64,000 nt of DNA from Chaunax sp. Z400. Lineage: Eukaryota > Chordata > Actinopteri > Lophiiformes > Chaunacidae. A model generated the notes under the pieces. That model saw nothing but the letters and a program-made list of their open reading frames with translations, was not told where the DNA came from and searched no databases. The stretch's first letter is position 1, and each line of letters begins with the position of its first letter. The DNA lies in the NCBI GenBank assembly GCA_037577475.1, contig CM075184.1, forward strand, positions 7,124,094 to 7,188,093, given 5' to 3'. The position numbers were made by a program, and so were the translations under genes. Positions 1 to 12,800 of the stretch are shown here, in pieces.

Positions 1-230
1 TATACATACACGCATATATACATACATATAAACATATATATATATACATACACGCATATATACATACATACACACATATACACATATACATATATATAAA
101 CACACATATACATATATATATATACACATATACATATATATATATACACATATACATATATATATATACACATATACATATATATATATACACATATACA
201 TATATATATACACATATACACATATATATA
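1..230. repeat. TA/TACA-rich microsatellite
   Basis: The stretch is an almost uninterrupted alternation of TATA, CATA and CACATA units, with compound blocks of the type (TA)n-CACATATACA. It lies just downstream of the lamin exon 1 donor, so it is in intron 1 of that minus-strand gene. No coding signal is seen in it. Confidence 0.95.
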
Positions 231-268
231 TCTGCAGGTGTGTATGTCTAACTTCGTTAAAGCCTGAC

Positions 269-657
269 CTGGCCTGAAGTTTCCTGTACTCCTCGCAGAG
301 ATTTCCATGGTCTATCTGCATCCGGGCCCTCTCTCCGGCCAGGTCGTCCAGGGACCTCCTGACATCGGCCAACTCCTCCTCGTACAGCCGCCGCACGGTC
401 CCCATCTCCCGGCTTTTCGACTCATCCTTCTCTTCCAGCTGTGTCAGCATGGACGATCTTTCACTCTCCAGCTCCTGGACCCTCTGGATGTAGTTGGCGA
501 GGCGGTCATTGAGGTGTCGGAGCACATCTTTTTCCTGGATGCGGGATTTGCAGATCGGGCTGGTGCTGCGCAGGACAGCGGCCGCGCTGCTGCTGCGGCC
601 GGCAGAACGGCTGGAGCGGCCCACTGGATCGACAGGGGTGGAGGTGGCCGAGGCCAT
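269..657 (-). CDS. Nuclear lamin, first coding exon (partial gene)
   Basis: This is the amino-terminal exon of a lamin-type intermediate filament protein, a building block of the nuclear lamina. The minus strand reads from an ATG at 657 and encodes a Ser/Ala-rich head of about 40 residues, then the start of the coiled-coil rod with the filament initiation motif LNDRLANYIQRVQELE (about residues 49-64). Heptads continue through RRLYEEELADVRRSLDDLA and end at EEYRKLQAR. The exon stops at a GTCAGG donor after 389 nt, in phase 2; from memory vertebrate lamin exon 1 also ends there in phase 2. The rest of the gene lies beyond the left edge. The head has a single Ser-Pro (STSP) where A/B-type lamins carry a stronger TPLSPTR-like site, so this is a divergent lamin. 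A fish oocyte-type lamin LIII is likely, but the C-terminal exons that would decide it are absent. Confidence 0.88.
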
Positions 658-2564
658 CACCGTGGTGGGCTGGAGACGCCTGTGGCCAGGATCCACGACT
701 GATCCAGATAATTCAGCTGAGTCAGAAGGACATAGAGAATAGAATGGGGCGCCGTAAATTAATTCACACCCCCTGGAAGCGATTTAAAATGAGTAAAAGT
801 CACGGGGAACCACGTCGGTGAAGTCCACGGCTCAGCAGAGGAAACCCCGAACTAAACGGCCTTTTTACCCGAATCAAACATTATCACAGCTGATATTAAT
901 CCAAGTTCACGAGTTGACTGATCGAGGGTGAAGACACCCGAAATGACACACATTTCCGGGGAGGATTTTCAAAACAAGATATATTTGACAAATATTTTTG
1001 TGCCAAATACAAACGACCGCAGTAAGGCTGTAAAAAGAAGATTGTGTTTAGAAGGGACTCTAAGGTTGATGCTAATTTAATTTTAAAATAATTCTTATTG
1101 TAACATTCAGCCTACTATCACGTCAGGCTTTATGTACTTTGAGGTTGTTTGTTATCTTACAGTTGATTTAACTTTTGTTGGAGGACAGTTTACTATGTTA
1201 TTTTTCATGTAGGCTATATAATCAAATATTAATCACAATCATGGAATCAACAGGCCACACAAAACGCTGTTTCAGTGTTTGTTTAAAAAAAAGAGAAATA
1301 GCCACATGTGGTGGGAGAGCATGATCAGATTACTTAAAATGAGACGGTTTAAGATTACTTTTGGTCAGTCATTATCTACAGGCCCCTGTCTGTGCAAGAG
1401 AGGTGAAATGTATTACACAAATAAAGGACAGACAAAAATAAGTGTAAAGGTTTCAAACTGGAAAAGATTAAATGATGAATAACATAAGAGGTGATGGAAG
1501 AAACTTATGTCTACTGAAAAGGGATAAGATACCTAGGTATAAGATACCTAGATGTTAATCATAGGGACCTACAACCTGTTGTGATATCTGGTGTTATAGT
1601 AGTGGTATAAATTTAGGATGTATTTGTTTGACAAAATACCATCAAAAAATGAAAATATCTCTGCTAATATTTAGCCTTTTCCTGAACGATACATCTCTAT
1701 GACTTTACTTTGAAGGTAAAACCAAACACTTCCGTTGTTTTGACATAACTCTGACTGAGTTCCTGCAGGAGATCAGCTGAGAGATGATGACTGCCTACAG
1801 CCGGGGGCTGATGTCATTCATCACAACACTGCGTCACACCTAAAGGAGAGCACATTTACATACATATTTACTGTAGTTTAGCTCAGCGGCATTAAGAAGT
1901 CAATAAACCTGGTTCTGTAAAGCAGGACACCACATATGTATTCTGACACTCAGTTTAAATAAACATAAGAGAAGTGAAATGGGTGAAGACATGATCAAAT
2001 GACAATAATAATTTATTTCTCTGTAAATGTTGTTGCACATGTTAACAACAGGGGGAGCCAGACACCCATCACTTATTAATGTGTTTATAAAATCATTCAT
2101 TTTGTACTGTGGCATCCCTCTATCCATATACAGCATTATATATGTATATAAATGATGCTTACCCATTGTGTGTTGGTCAGTTTTGTGTTTTACTAATGTA
2201 ATGAATAAACAGCACTCTATAATAACTACTACAATAACAACACTGATAGTAGTAATGATGACGGCAGTTCTGTTGGCCCTACAGTGGACAGAGGAAATCT
2301 GATGAGCACAGTAACATAGAGAAATAACACATAACAGGCTTGGGATACATGCAAAATACTTAATAAAAAATCAATTAGTTGTTTTGGTTTGGTTATGGTC
2401 TACACATGGGATTTGTTGCTACGATGAAAAAATACAGAATATCTGTATTACCAGATTTATATTTTAAATGAATAAGATGTTTCTCACTAATTGAGTAATA
2501 TTGGGAATAAACTGAATCCAGCTGTGATTAAATACCAAACAAAATTAGATAAAAAAATTATGAT
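658..2564. other. Intergenic spacer between the lamin and fah 3' end
   Basis: The lamin 5' flank (about 658-1000) and the fah 3' flank face each other here. The first 350 bases are GC-richer and probably contain the lamin promoter and 5' UTR, but no decisive motif was found. The remainder is AT-rich and holds no gene, RNA or repeat family that I recognise. Short open frames at 1279-1482 and 1900-2166 resemble nothing and have no codon-like pattern. Confidence 0.5.
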
Positions 2565-2570
2565 TTTATT
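2565..2570 (-). terminator. fah: Candidate poly(A) signal of fah
   Basis: TTTATT on the plus strand reads AATAAA on the minus strand, about 265 nt downstream of the fah stop codon (2836-2838). It is the first canonical hexamer I found in that direction. An ATTAAA variant near 2668 is an alternative. Transcript 3' ends would decide. Confidence 0.5.
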
Positions 2571-2835
2571 ATAACTCAGGAGCCAACATACATAAAACAT
2601 CAATCAGTAACACTGATCCTGGTACAGCAGTAACACTAAAGTGATGTGGGAGAATTTGTCTGCTTCATTTTAATAACAGTCACAAGACTATTCAAGTCTA
2701 CAGAGCTCTGAGACTACATCAGTTAATCAATAAGAGGTATTAATTCATGATCACAGGTGTTCAAGTTTGTGTCTTCCAGTTATTTATGGTCCACAAAGGG
2801 GTGCCCACGTAAACAGTAGTAATAGTAAGTGTGTT

Positions 2836-5800
2836 TCAGTGCTGCAGGGCAGGGAGGATGGTTCCCAGACAGGCTCCAAAGCCCACTCTATATCCATCTC
2901 CTTGGCAGTAACCTAGTCAGAGGAAGAGATGGAACATCATTATAAACATATTCATATGGACAGGATTGTATGATTTGATTAAGTTAGCACGTCTAAAATC
3001 ACATGAGTCATGTCCTTTGGAAATCAGTGTACATACTGAGAATGGACAGCGAAGTAGGAAGCACCTGTTTTCCAGAAGAAACATTTTAGAAACTAGAAGG
3101 GCACTAAGTGCAGCACATACCTCTGCCAGTCCCTTTGAATTAAATGACACCTTAATCTAAATTCCAATTATTAACTTATCAACCATGAATTATTAACCTA
3201 TTCACCTAACCTTCAAAGATTCACGAAAATCTGTAAAGCAGTTTTTGCATAAGCCACGCTGTTGTCACCACATCCATGATTTCCAAGAACAATTTCAAAT
3301 GTGGACTCGTCAGACCAAAGGACACATTTCCACTTTGAATCAGTCCATCTCAGGTGAACTCAGGCCCAAAGCAGTTGGCAACCTTCCTGGAGGTTGTTGA
3401 TATATGGCTTGAGCTTCACATGGTAGTTTCTTAACTTTCACTTGAAGATGCAGCGACAAACTGTGTTTAGTGATAAAGTGTTTTCCAGCCCGTGTCGTAA
3501 TATGCTTCCCAGAATCATGTCGGTTTCTAATGCGGCGCCACCTGAGGGATTAAAGGTCACGAGCATTCACCATTCATTTTCATCTTTGCCCCCTACATAC
3601 AGTGATTTCTCCAGATTCTCTCTGTATGGTGAAATTGTCAAAATCCTTGCATTTGCGCATTGAGAAACATTCTTGAACTATTGGACTATTTGCCCACACA
3701 GATTTGTGTGGTGAACCTTTTCCAACTTTGCCTGTCAATGACTGTTATAAGTTTGGAGCAGTTCAGAATGGAGGGCCCAAATGCAGACATATGAGACAGA
3801 GATACAGTAACGCAGTTCAGGGATTTAGTCTGAATAGTCTAAACTCACAGGCAAAAGTAAAACAAATGGAGAGCAGTCAATACAGGCAATAGCATCCAAA
3901 AGGAGACGGAAGAAGGGGAGTCCAGAAAACAGGTAAAACAGGTTCAGTACATGGGTAATCAAACCCCAAGCAAACAATCCAAATCCACGAGCAGAGGCAA
4001 AGTCTAGACACAAGAGTCTTTGTCCATCGTCTAATGATGCATTCAGTCTGGAGGCCGGGCTGGAGACTGGTGATGAAGATGGCTCCACTCTGGACGCTGG
4101 GCAGGAGGCCGGCAGCAAAGGCGGACCCAGTTTGGAAGCTGGAAGGGAAGGCGGATGCCCTCTGAATGTCGGCAACGAAGGTGGACCCACTCTGGAGAGT
4201 GGCGACAAAGGTGGAGGTCTGCACTGGAGTCTGGTGTGTCAGCTGTCCACCAACGGGAAATCAGGAACAGGTGTCAGCTGCACCGCTGACTGGGATTTTA
4301 GAGCAGGTGTCATCCTGGCCACTGATGGAGAACCAGGAACAGGTGTCGGTCGGACCGCTGCCTGGAAATCCGGGGCAGATGGTCTCTGTCGGACCACCAA
4401 CAGAGAGTCATGGAAAGGTATCAGCTGGATCACCAATGGAGAACCACACTGGGTTGGAGGCAACTTTATTGCACAGGGCACTTGATCTGGGGCATTATGA
4501 AACTTCCCTTCTGAGGCACTGGGCTGCAGAGTCTCTGGGGCACTGAGCGGTTGACGCTGGGCAGTGGGGCCTCCATGACACGAGGAAATAGGAGGCTTGA
4601 TGTTGGTGGGAGCCATGCTTCCATCTGGGGGCTGTTGTCATTGCAAGTCGGGTTTCCAAGAAAGGAGACTCCTCGTGATGGTCGAAGTTAGCATCATGTG
4701 TGAAGCTATCCAACTCAGACATTTACACTGGCAGGAGGCTCCCAAATTGATGGCTAGCTAGTCTCAGGAGCTGGAGCTGGCAGGAGCCCACCTGGCTGGT
4801 CGAATCCAATACAGAGGCTGGACCTGGCAGGGAGCTAACAGGCCAGTGGCGAGCTGAGACAGGGGGCTGTACTCTCCACACAAATTTGATAATACGTTCA
4901 CCACAACAACGGCCCCATACTCATCAACGCTTTTTACTAGGCAATTGTGTCCCTCTATTGTTAACCAAACGTATGAATAGTTACCAGTAATGAAACAAAA
5001 ACCTTTATGTATAATCTGCTTTTTGTTGTGTTTGTGATAGCATGAAAGCTAATTTTGAATATGAACAACTTGAAATGTGTACAGTGAATTATCCGGTAAT
5101 CTGGAGACTATGTTGAAGCTTCACTCTAACCTGTGATGGTGACTTCATCTCCATCCTTCAAGAAGGTTCTGGTTTCTCCACCTCCCAGATCGATGCTCTT
5201 TGACGCCTTCCATGACAGCTCCAGCATGGATCCAAAACTCTCTGGATCCTGTTGGGATATGGTGCATGCAGTGTATTACACTACAAATGTACTGCAAATG
5301 TAACACAAGTCATGTAGACCAACATTTCATAGATAATCTGTTGAAGGTGGTGCAGCATCACATTGTTGCAGTAATCATTTTATTTGATTATAGCAATCAT
5401 TTTACAGATTACACCTTGAGAGTTGTAGGAGGTTATGTGAGGTTATGTGATCACCTATGTCTGCAAGGTAAAAGCTGTCAACAGATTTTGACACAATGTT
5501 CAGGTGTGTATCTTGGGTCAAAGTAGAGTTGAGGAACAGATGTGAATTTTGGATCACTTTCTTCAACATTATGCTGTGTCCATCCTCCTTTTTTTCTTAA
5601 TAAAGAGTTCAATGATATGCTTGTACAGTAGATTGGTGCGTTTCAGTTCTTCTACTCCTTCAGCCATGTGCTAGCTAGTTTTAGTTCAGTTACCTAAATA
5701 GCCCACCCTTAAATCACAGCAAAAATACTGGGAGAAATGATCACGTAGGACAGGTAAGCTAGAAGACTCTGGTGTGTCAAAGGATAGACCCAACATGGCA

Positions 5801-6141
5801 ATCTGAGAAATTACTTGGCATGACTTGCAATTAATTAAATTAATTAATTACAATCAACAAAACAACATTGATTGATTGATTGATTCAATAGCAGAAGGGA
5901 TCCATTCATAATACTGAAAGCCTCAGGGTGGACTTTTCACCTGGAGACACCACAAGTGGAAAATTTGATTGGAAAAAACTCCAATAGAATTGTAAACATA
6001 AAATTATAAACTTTCTGATTCGGACAATCTGTGGACCAGCAGAGAAATGACAGCCTGCCACTGACATTACAAGATACTCTAGGTGCAATTGGATCCAGGT
6101 AATTACCTTAACCGTCTCACAAAATACCACGATGTCACTAA

Positions 6142-6184
<43 letters not shown>

Positions 6185-6831
6185 GTGGTAGTAGTATTTA
6201 CAGGGACCAACAAAGGAATGAAAACAAATGCATTAATATAGTAGAAAAATGAAACTATTTATGAGTAAAGTCTCCCTTTGAAAAATAAATAAATAAATAA
6301 GAAATTTGTACATCTACTGTTTGAAAATAATTACTAACTGGATCTTTAAAAATGTAATCTTTCTTTAGAAATCAATCAATCAAACTGTACTTCCCTTTGA
6401 AAAAAAATAAATTGCAGTGAAAACCTTTTGCTATTTTCCTGAGATCAGATTAACATAACAGCATGCATTTCCTGACTTGTTAGCACCAGCATGTAACGTA
6501 AGGTGGAGTTAGTAGAACAGACAAGGCGACGCAGACGTCGAATGAGGAGAATTATTTCACAGTGCATTTTATGATCGACATTTAAATGGAAACTCAAGGA
6601 TTTTTTAAAAACTTGAGCCATATACTTCCATTTTCTTTGCTGCAAATTTTTACAAAGGACAAAAATGAGTGAAATCAGTCCATTAGTTACAACATTAAAA
6701 CAAGCACCAGCAATACAATGTAATCCTATGGGGAATGAACGCACATAATGTAAACCACTTGTTTTCACCACTTACAGACTCATTGTTACTAAGTGTCTGA
6801 CAGCAGGGAAGCGATTCCCTCAGAGATACAC

Positions 6832-6874
<43 letters not shown>

Positions 6875-9800
6875 TGTATGTGTGTGTGTGTCTGTTTCTC
6901 TGTACAAATGAATTGACCATTTCACTGAGGTGTTGTGTGGTACAGGAGCCAGGGAGTGTGTAGTAGGGGATGTATATTAGGATGCCGTGTGAACCCAGAA
7001 GGTTTGGACACGCAAAGAAAAATCTCCGTTATCAGCTGAAACGTTGCCATGTAAACGGGGCCTAAATGGGCAGGGTACTGCACCATCACGCATCAGCCAC
7101 ATATAATACATGTACATCATGCTCTCACTGGAACATGCCACCTTAGTCCTGACATCTCTACCCAGTGAGTTTCACCATCATTCACACCTCGAGTCATGTG
7201 ACTCTACCAAGTGACAGATGGTTGTGTAGTTAAACGGCTCGCTTGTGACCGTAATGACCCTCAATGTGCACACATGACATGCTACTCCCAACACATAAAT
7301 GGTCTCACAGGTAGTTAAATAAGTGGAAATCCCCATTAGTCAGTTAGAACTGAAGACGCCTCTTGGATGAGTTTTTGAAATGTCATTAAAACCAAAAAGA
7401 ATTGTTTCCTTCAACTGAAGTCTTCAGGATACAAGTAAATTCAATTCACCATTTCAGGCCTGACTTATCCAAGTCCTGCACCATGTCTGCAATATGTCTT
7501 CAGATACACAGATACATGCATTAAATTAAAAAAAATCCATCTTGACAGCTATAGTGCATAGGGATACTCTGCATACTGAACATGCAGACACTCACAGGTC
7601 CACTGATGGTACCAGATGCCAGCAGGTCTCCTGGTCTGGTATTGCAGCCGTTGACTGTGTGATGGGCGAGCTGTTGTTTCATGGTCCAGTACATGTACTA
7701 GAGACAGAGATAAAAACAGTATTATATAAGTGAAAAGAGAAAGTTTCCATCAAATTTTATTACATAATAAGGATGGGCATTGATTTTCAAATATTCAAAT
7801 AGTCGTGAATTAATTAAAAAAATCGATTACCCTTAGAGAGAGAGAGGTCAATAGAGTTTAAGGTGGATCTGGATCAAGGTGTGAATCCAGGAAATTTAGT
7901 TTTGTTTATTGAAGGATTTCAATGAAATTTTGTGGAGGGATGGGCCTAGGGCCAAGGAAATGATGAGATCTTAAGGCAGATCCAGATCCAAATGCACATT
8001 CAGGATTTGGTTCTTCACATTGTGAGATAGATTTTGTAATACTTATACATTTCTTAAGCTATAAAACAAGCACACTTAGTAGGAGTGCAAATCCACCTGA
8101 GGATTGGCACCTTTCTGTGTGGAGTTTGCATGTTCTCCCTGTGGGTTCCCTTCGGGTTCTCCGGCTTCCTCCCACAGTCCAAAAACATACAATATAGGTG
8201 AATTGGTGACTCTAAATTGCCCGTAGGTGTGAATGACTGTTTGTCTTAATGTGTTGGCCCTGTGATGAACTAGTGACTTGTCCAGAATGTACCCTACCTC
8301 TCACCCAGTGTCAGCCCCTCCTGCAACCCTGCACAGGCTCAGCGGTTACAGAAAATAGATGGATGGATATCTCCAGGTGCTCCCAATAAAAGTTGTGGGA
8401 GTACCTGGGCCAAGGTTTTGATGTGTCTTTATTATCAATCCACACTAATCTGTGTCTGTAATACATCCAGAAACACATAACTATGGGTGCATGTCCACCT
8501 CCACTTTATTGGTGGCATTGGCTGCGGTATGCGCTCTGAGTGCTTTCTTATTATATCTGCAAAGCCATACAGGCTTAACAAACACTCACTTTTAATCAAA
8601 ATTACAAACAAAAATTGCACCACTTCAAGAAATTTGATGACAATTATCACAAAGTCAAAATCAGATGATTTCAGATGTCACACTACCAAAAACTATGTGA
8701 CTGACCTGCGATACCAAAAAGCCTGATTATGCACAAGGTTCTTACCTTGAAGTTTGACTTGCAAATGGTTCCTGCCTTTGCCATGCCCTGTCCTAAAACA
8801 GCAAACAGCAGAAAGTTACAGTTACTAAAATACACATTCACTTCATAACAATTTGCAATATTCCTGACACACAGTAGCGGGTCATGGTAAATGTTGAGTT
8901 AAAGCTTTATATACCATTACATGTAAAGTATCATCCAGCCATGGTTGGAAAGTAACTTGGTACATTAGCTCATACATTAGCTACATACATTAACTCATGT
9001 GCTGTACTTTATTAAAATATTGAGGTACTTGTATTTACTTGAGTATTTCCAAATGTTAATCTTCCTCCACTTCCCTGCTTGTAACATTGTGTATCTAAGC
9101 ATTAGGTTCATGATACGATACACATATTAGAGACATGGGGCAGCCTAAGAAGTGTTGGTGAGGGTAAAATATGATACAACATGGATTACAGAGGAATGAA
9201 AAAAGTGATGGGGGAGCAGTGTGTGTATGGCTGTGTGCAAGTGTGTCTTTAAACCACATAAGTACACAGTTAGTGGTCACTTTGTGCCGAGTACCTTTTA
9301 GTGACACAGACAGGTTAATGTTGAAAGTGTAGGGATCGTGGTGTTGCAGGTAGGGGAAGGGCTCTGGATCCTGCAGGCAGAGGTGGAACAGAAACAAAAT
9401 CAAACAAAACTCAATTGTTTAGAAACAAGTCAGACAGAAACATTATTTTGTATGGATTGTAAAAGTCTGTCCAGCACAAACGGTGATCAGATCTCACATC
9501 CCCACTCAGTATGCAAATAAACACATACAATACTGGGACAAAAGGACAACATTTAAGAAAGAACTTTTATGAACACATTTTTAAGAAGGCAAAATATCAT
9601 CTAATTATCCGTATCAATAAAATCCCCAAAAAATATTTAGATATCATTTTTTGTTAATGTGGCACACCCCTAGTCAGAGCGGGGCTTAAAGGCACAGATA
9701 CGCATTTGTACACATACATGTAAACTTAGTCCAATATTACATAGGCTGTATATTGCATATATTATATATGCTCAATTCAACAGTAGTCATTACCTACAGT

Positions 9801-12800
9801 TTATGATACAAATGCACTTAGGGTGTGTCCAACTCCCCTTTGCAGGTTAAACGATACACAATCTGGGCACAAAATAAGGAACAAGACACAAAGATTCTGT
9901 ATTTAGGCACTAAATTATCCAGGTTTGTTTGGGTGAACACAAATTAATCAATTTTTCATCCAATTTTTTCTGACATATGTTTTCATTTCAAAAGCCACAT
10001 TATGGTCCAGGGATACTGTCCAGGGAATTGTAATTCTGAGTCACTATTGGAAGCTTCTCTTGGTTTGAGCTGTGATTCTTGCACTCACCTGGATGGGGTT
10101 GGGCTCTACAAAGGGTAACAGTGCCTCCATGGGGACGACCCAGGGTGAAATGGTTGTCCCAAAGTTCTTGCCCAGGAAAGGACCCAGAGGAACATACTCC
10201 CAAGCCTGGATGTCCCTGGCTGAGAAAACACACAATTATTGAGTAGGCAGATTATGGTTCTGTAATGGTAATTAGCTGCTGTTGGGTAGTAACAGACAGT
10301 CTGAATTATTATTATTTTTTTATTACAGAAGAGAAGTAGAATCTAAAGCCCCATTCTTTTCAGGACAGGATTGCTGCGCCTTTATTCCACCCTTATGTTC
10401 TGCATAAAAGTAATGGCCGTCTGCTTTGGGATAGCGCTACCCGACAGCTGCTCATCCGTGGGAGAAGGCAAGTCACATCACGAGTTCTATCTTTTGAAAA
10501 CCAATTAAGTGGCGTACTCCGTCTTCTGCAAGCAAATCAAATGTCCAGGTCCATCTTTGTCCATCTTTTCTAAAGCCAATAAACGAGCCAGCTCCATCTT
10601 TCATTAGCCAGTCAAATCACTCTTTGAACTACCGATCATGCAAAGCCCTCCATTTTTTGACTTCCTCGCAGCGCTTGCCAAATGTTATTGCTCTCTGTGG
10701 TTTTTGGGAAGTAAGTTAAAGCAAAACTTCTATATTTATATCTGTATTTAATTTGCTGGTGCTCAGTTTGATCGCTACCTTCCATGACTATCTTGTCCGT
10801 GGTTTTCGACAGATTAAGATACATTTGTTTAACCAGAAACTTCTGTTTCATTGCTCTCTCCAAACTTACCCAACTCCCTTTATAAAATGCTCATTTTAAT
10901 GTAGTCATTGTCATCTTCCTTCAGACTCAACAGAAAAATTCACTGTGTTTGATGTGAAAATATCGGTAGAGGCATGAAAGGGTGGACATCTAAGAAGCAG
11001 GGAGAAATGGCAACTTTTCACATCTAACGCCAAGACGTTTTTAGGGAGTTTCATTTTGCTTTTCTTGAGTTTGAATGAAGATAACAATTACGGTGTTACA
11101 ATGAGCATTTTGTAAAGGTAGTTTGGTTTGTTTGGCGAAAGAAATGAAACGGTTGTTTCTGGTTAAACAAAACGTATCCAAGTCAAAGAGATTACTAAAC
11201 GCACTAAATTGAGTCTATTCGGACCATCTGCATGTACCATCCGCAGATGGTACATGCAGATGGTCGTGGTTGCGTTGTACAGGTAGGCGTCTCATACAGG
11301 AAACTTAAGATGTTAATGGCGAGTAATACAGGACTATGAAAAAGTAGTCGTGAACTGGGGGTCGTCTTATAGAGGTGGAGCAGGTTTGACCGTACTCAAA
11401 CTTATATTTGATCTGGTATAAAGTGGTTTCAATACATCCCTAGTGTGTGAAGTGTGTCCATCATCATGGAACAAGTGTGCTTCTGTGTGAAATGTCACTG
11501 CTAATTAGCGCTGTTGATTTGGCAGCATACCATCGATTACATCACAGAACCAATTCAAACATCCGACGAGTCACAGAGAAACTTTATTGATATTACCACC
11601 AGTCCTGCATGTTAACTAGCTGCTTTCAAGGAAATCTTGGTTAGTTTTCTATGCATTTTCTCTGTGTTTAGGTTTGCGAGGCTCTGCGCCTCCCTCAGCC
11701 TGAAAACCATCGACGAGCATCTACAACAAAGATGATATTAGTGTGGTGTGTTGTGCAGAGGCTCTTACCACTCCAGTCATTCATGAGTACCATGCCAAAG
11801 ATGTGTTCATGGGCTTTGTTGATGGGAATGCACTGTCCAAGCTGATTCCCTCCTCCAACAAAGAAGGCCTAATCAAAGCAAAGAAGAAATGCAACAGCAG
11901 TGAAATCCTGAGGCTATTGTGCAATGTTGAGATCTTCACACAGACTCTCTGACAACTCCTATGTTGAAATTAAAGTCATTTCAACATGCATTCAAACAAT
12001 ACAAATATACAGGTGGTTAGTAAGTAAACACTATAATCACCATCTCCAGCTCAATGTCCATCTGCTTAGAAGGGCCAAACACTGGTGGTTTTGCTAAGAG
12101 AAAGGAAAAAGCAAGCGTGGTGAAATTAGATAAAATGGTGAAAAATGTGCAACAGCAATAATTATAGTGATATTCAACAAAGTGAAATGTAATAATCGCA
12201 TATATAGAGCATAATAAGACATTTTAGAAAATATTAACATATCATCATAAATAGTTTACAAATGTTAAAAGTAAATATGACTGAAGATTTTGCCCTTGAT
12301 GGTCAATGTGATCCTGTGGACATAACTGAGAACTGTCCTCTCCTCCCTACAAAATGTTTTTCATGTGTCATGTGTCCCAGTGACATTATAATCAGGGGTG
12401 CGCATGTATTAGAACAAGAAGTGCTTTTGCGTACCACCTCTCCGAAAACCTCCGTCCCATTTTGTTTTCACATTGTGCCACTGAGGAGTAAGGCTGTGCA
12501 GTAACTGCTGTTAAAAATAAAGTGCCTGTTCTCTGCTTCAGAGTAGATCTGGACTCTGTTTTTGTTTCCAACCAACCAGCCAGAGTGCTGTGACAAATTG
12601 TTCATGTGTTGCTGGAGCAGAATCTCTCCGTCTCACCTGGTGATCCAGAACGTCCCACAGATGCTCTATTGGGTTGAGTCTGGTGAATATGCTGGCCAAG
12701 GAAGGACAGCGACATTGTTCTGGTCCAGGTAGGCTACTCCTGACAGACATGAGCCACATGTGTTCTGGCATTGTCATGCATGAAGGTGATGCCTGATTGC

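Noticed and set aside
1900..2166. 88-codon minus-strand frame between lamin and fah
   Set aside because: AT-rich, no recognisable motif, and located in the fah 3' flank; it looks like chance openness.
6695..6925. Thr/His-rich 76-codon minus-strand frame
   Set aside because: Driven by the (TG)n tract in fah intron 12.
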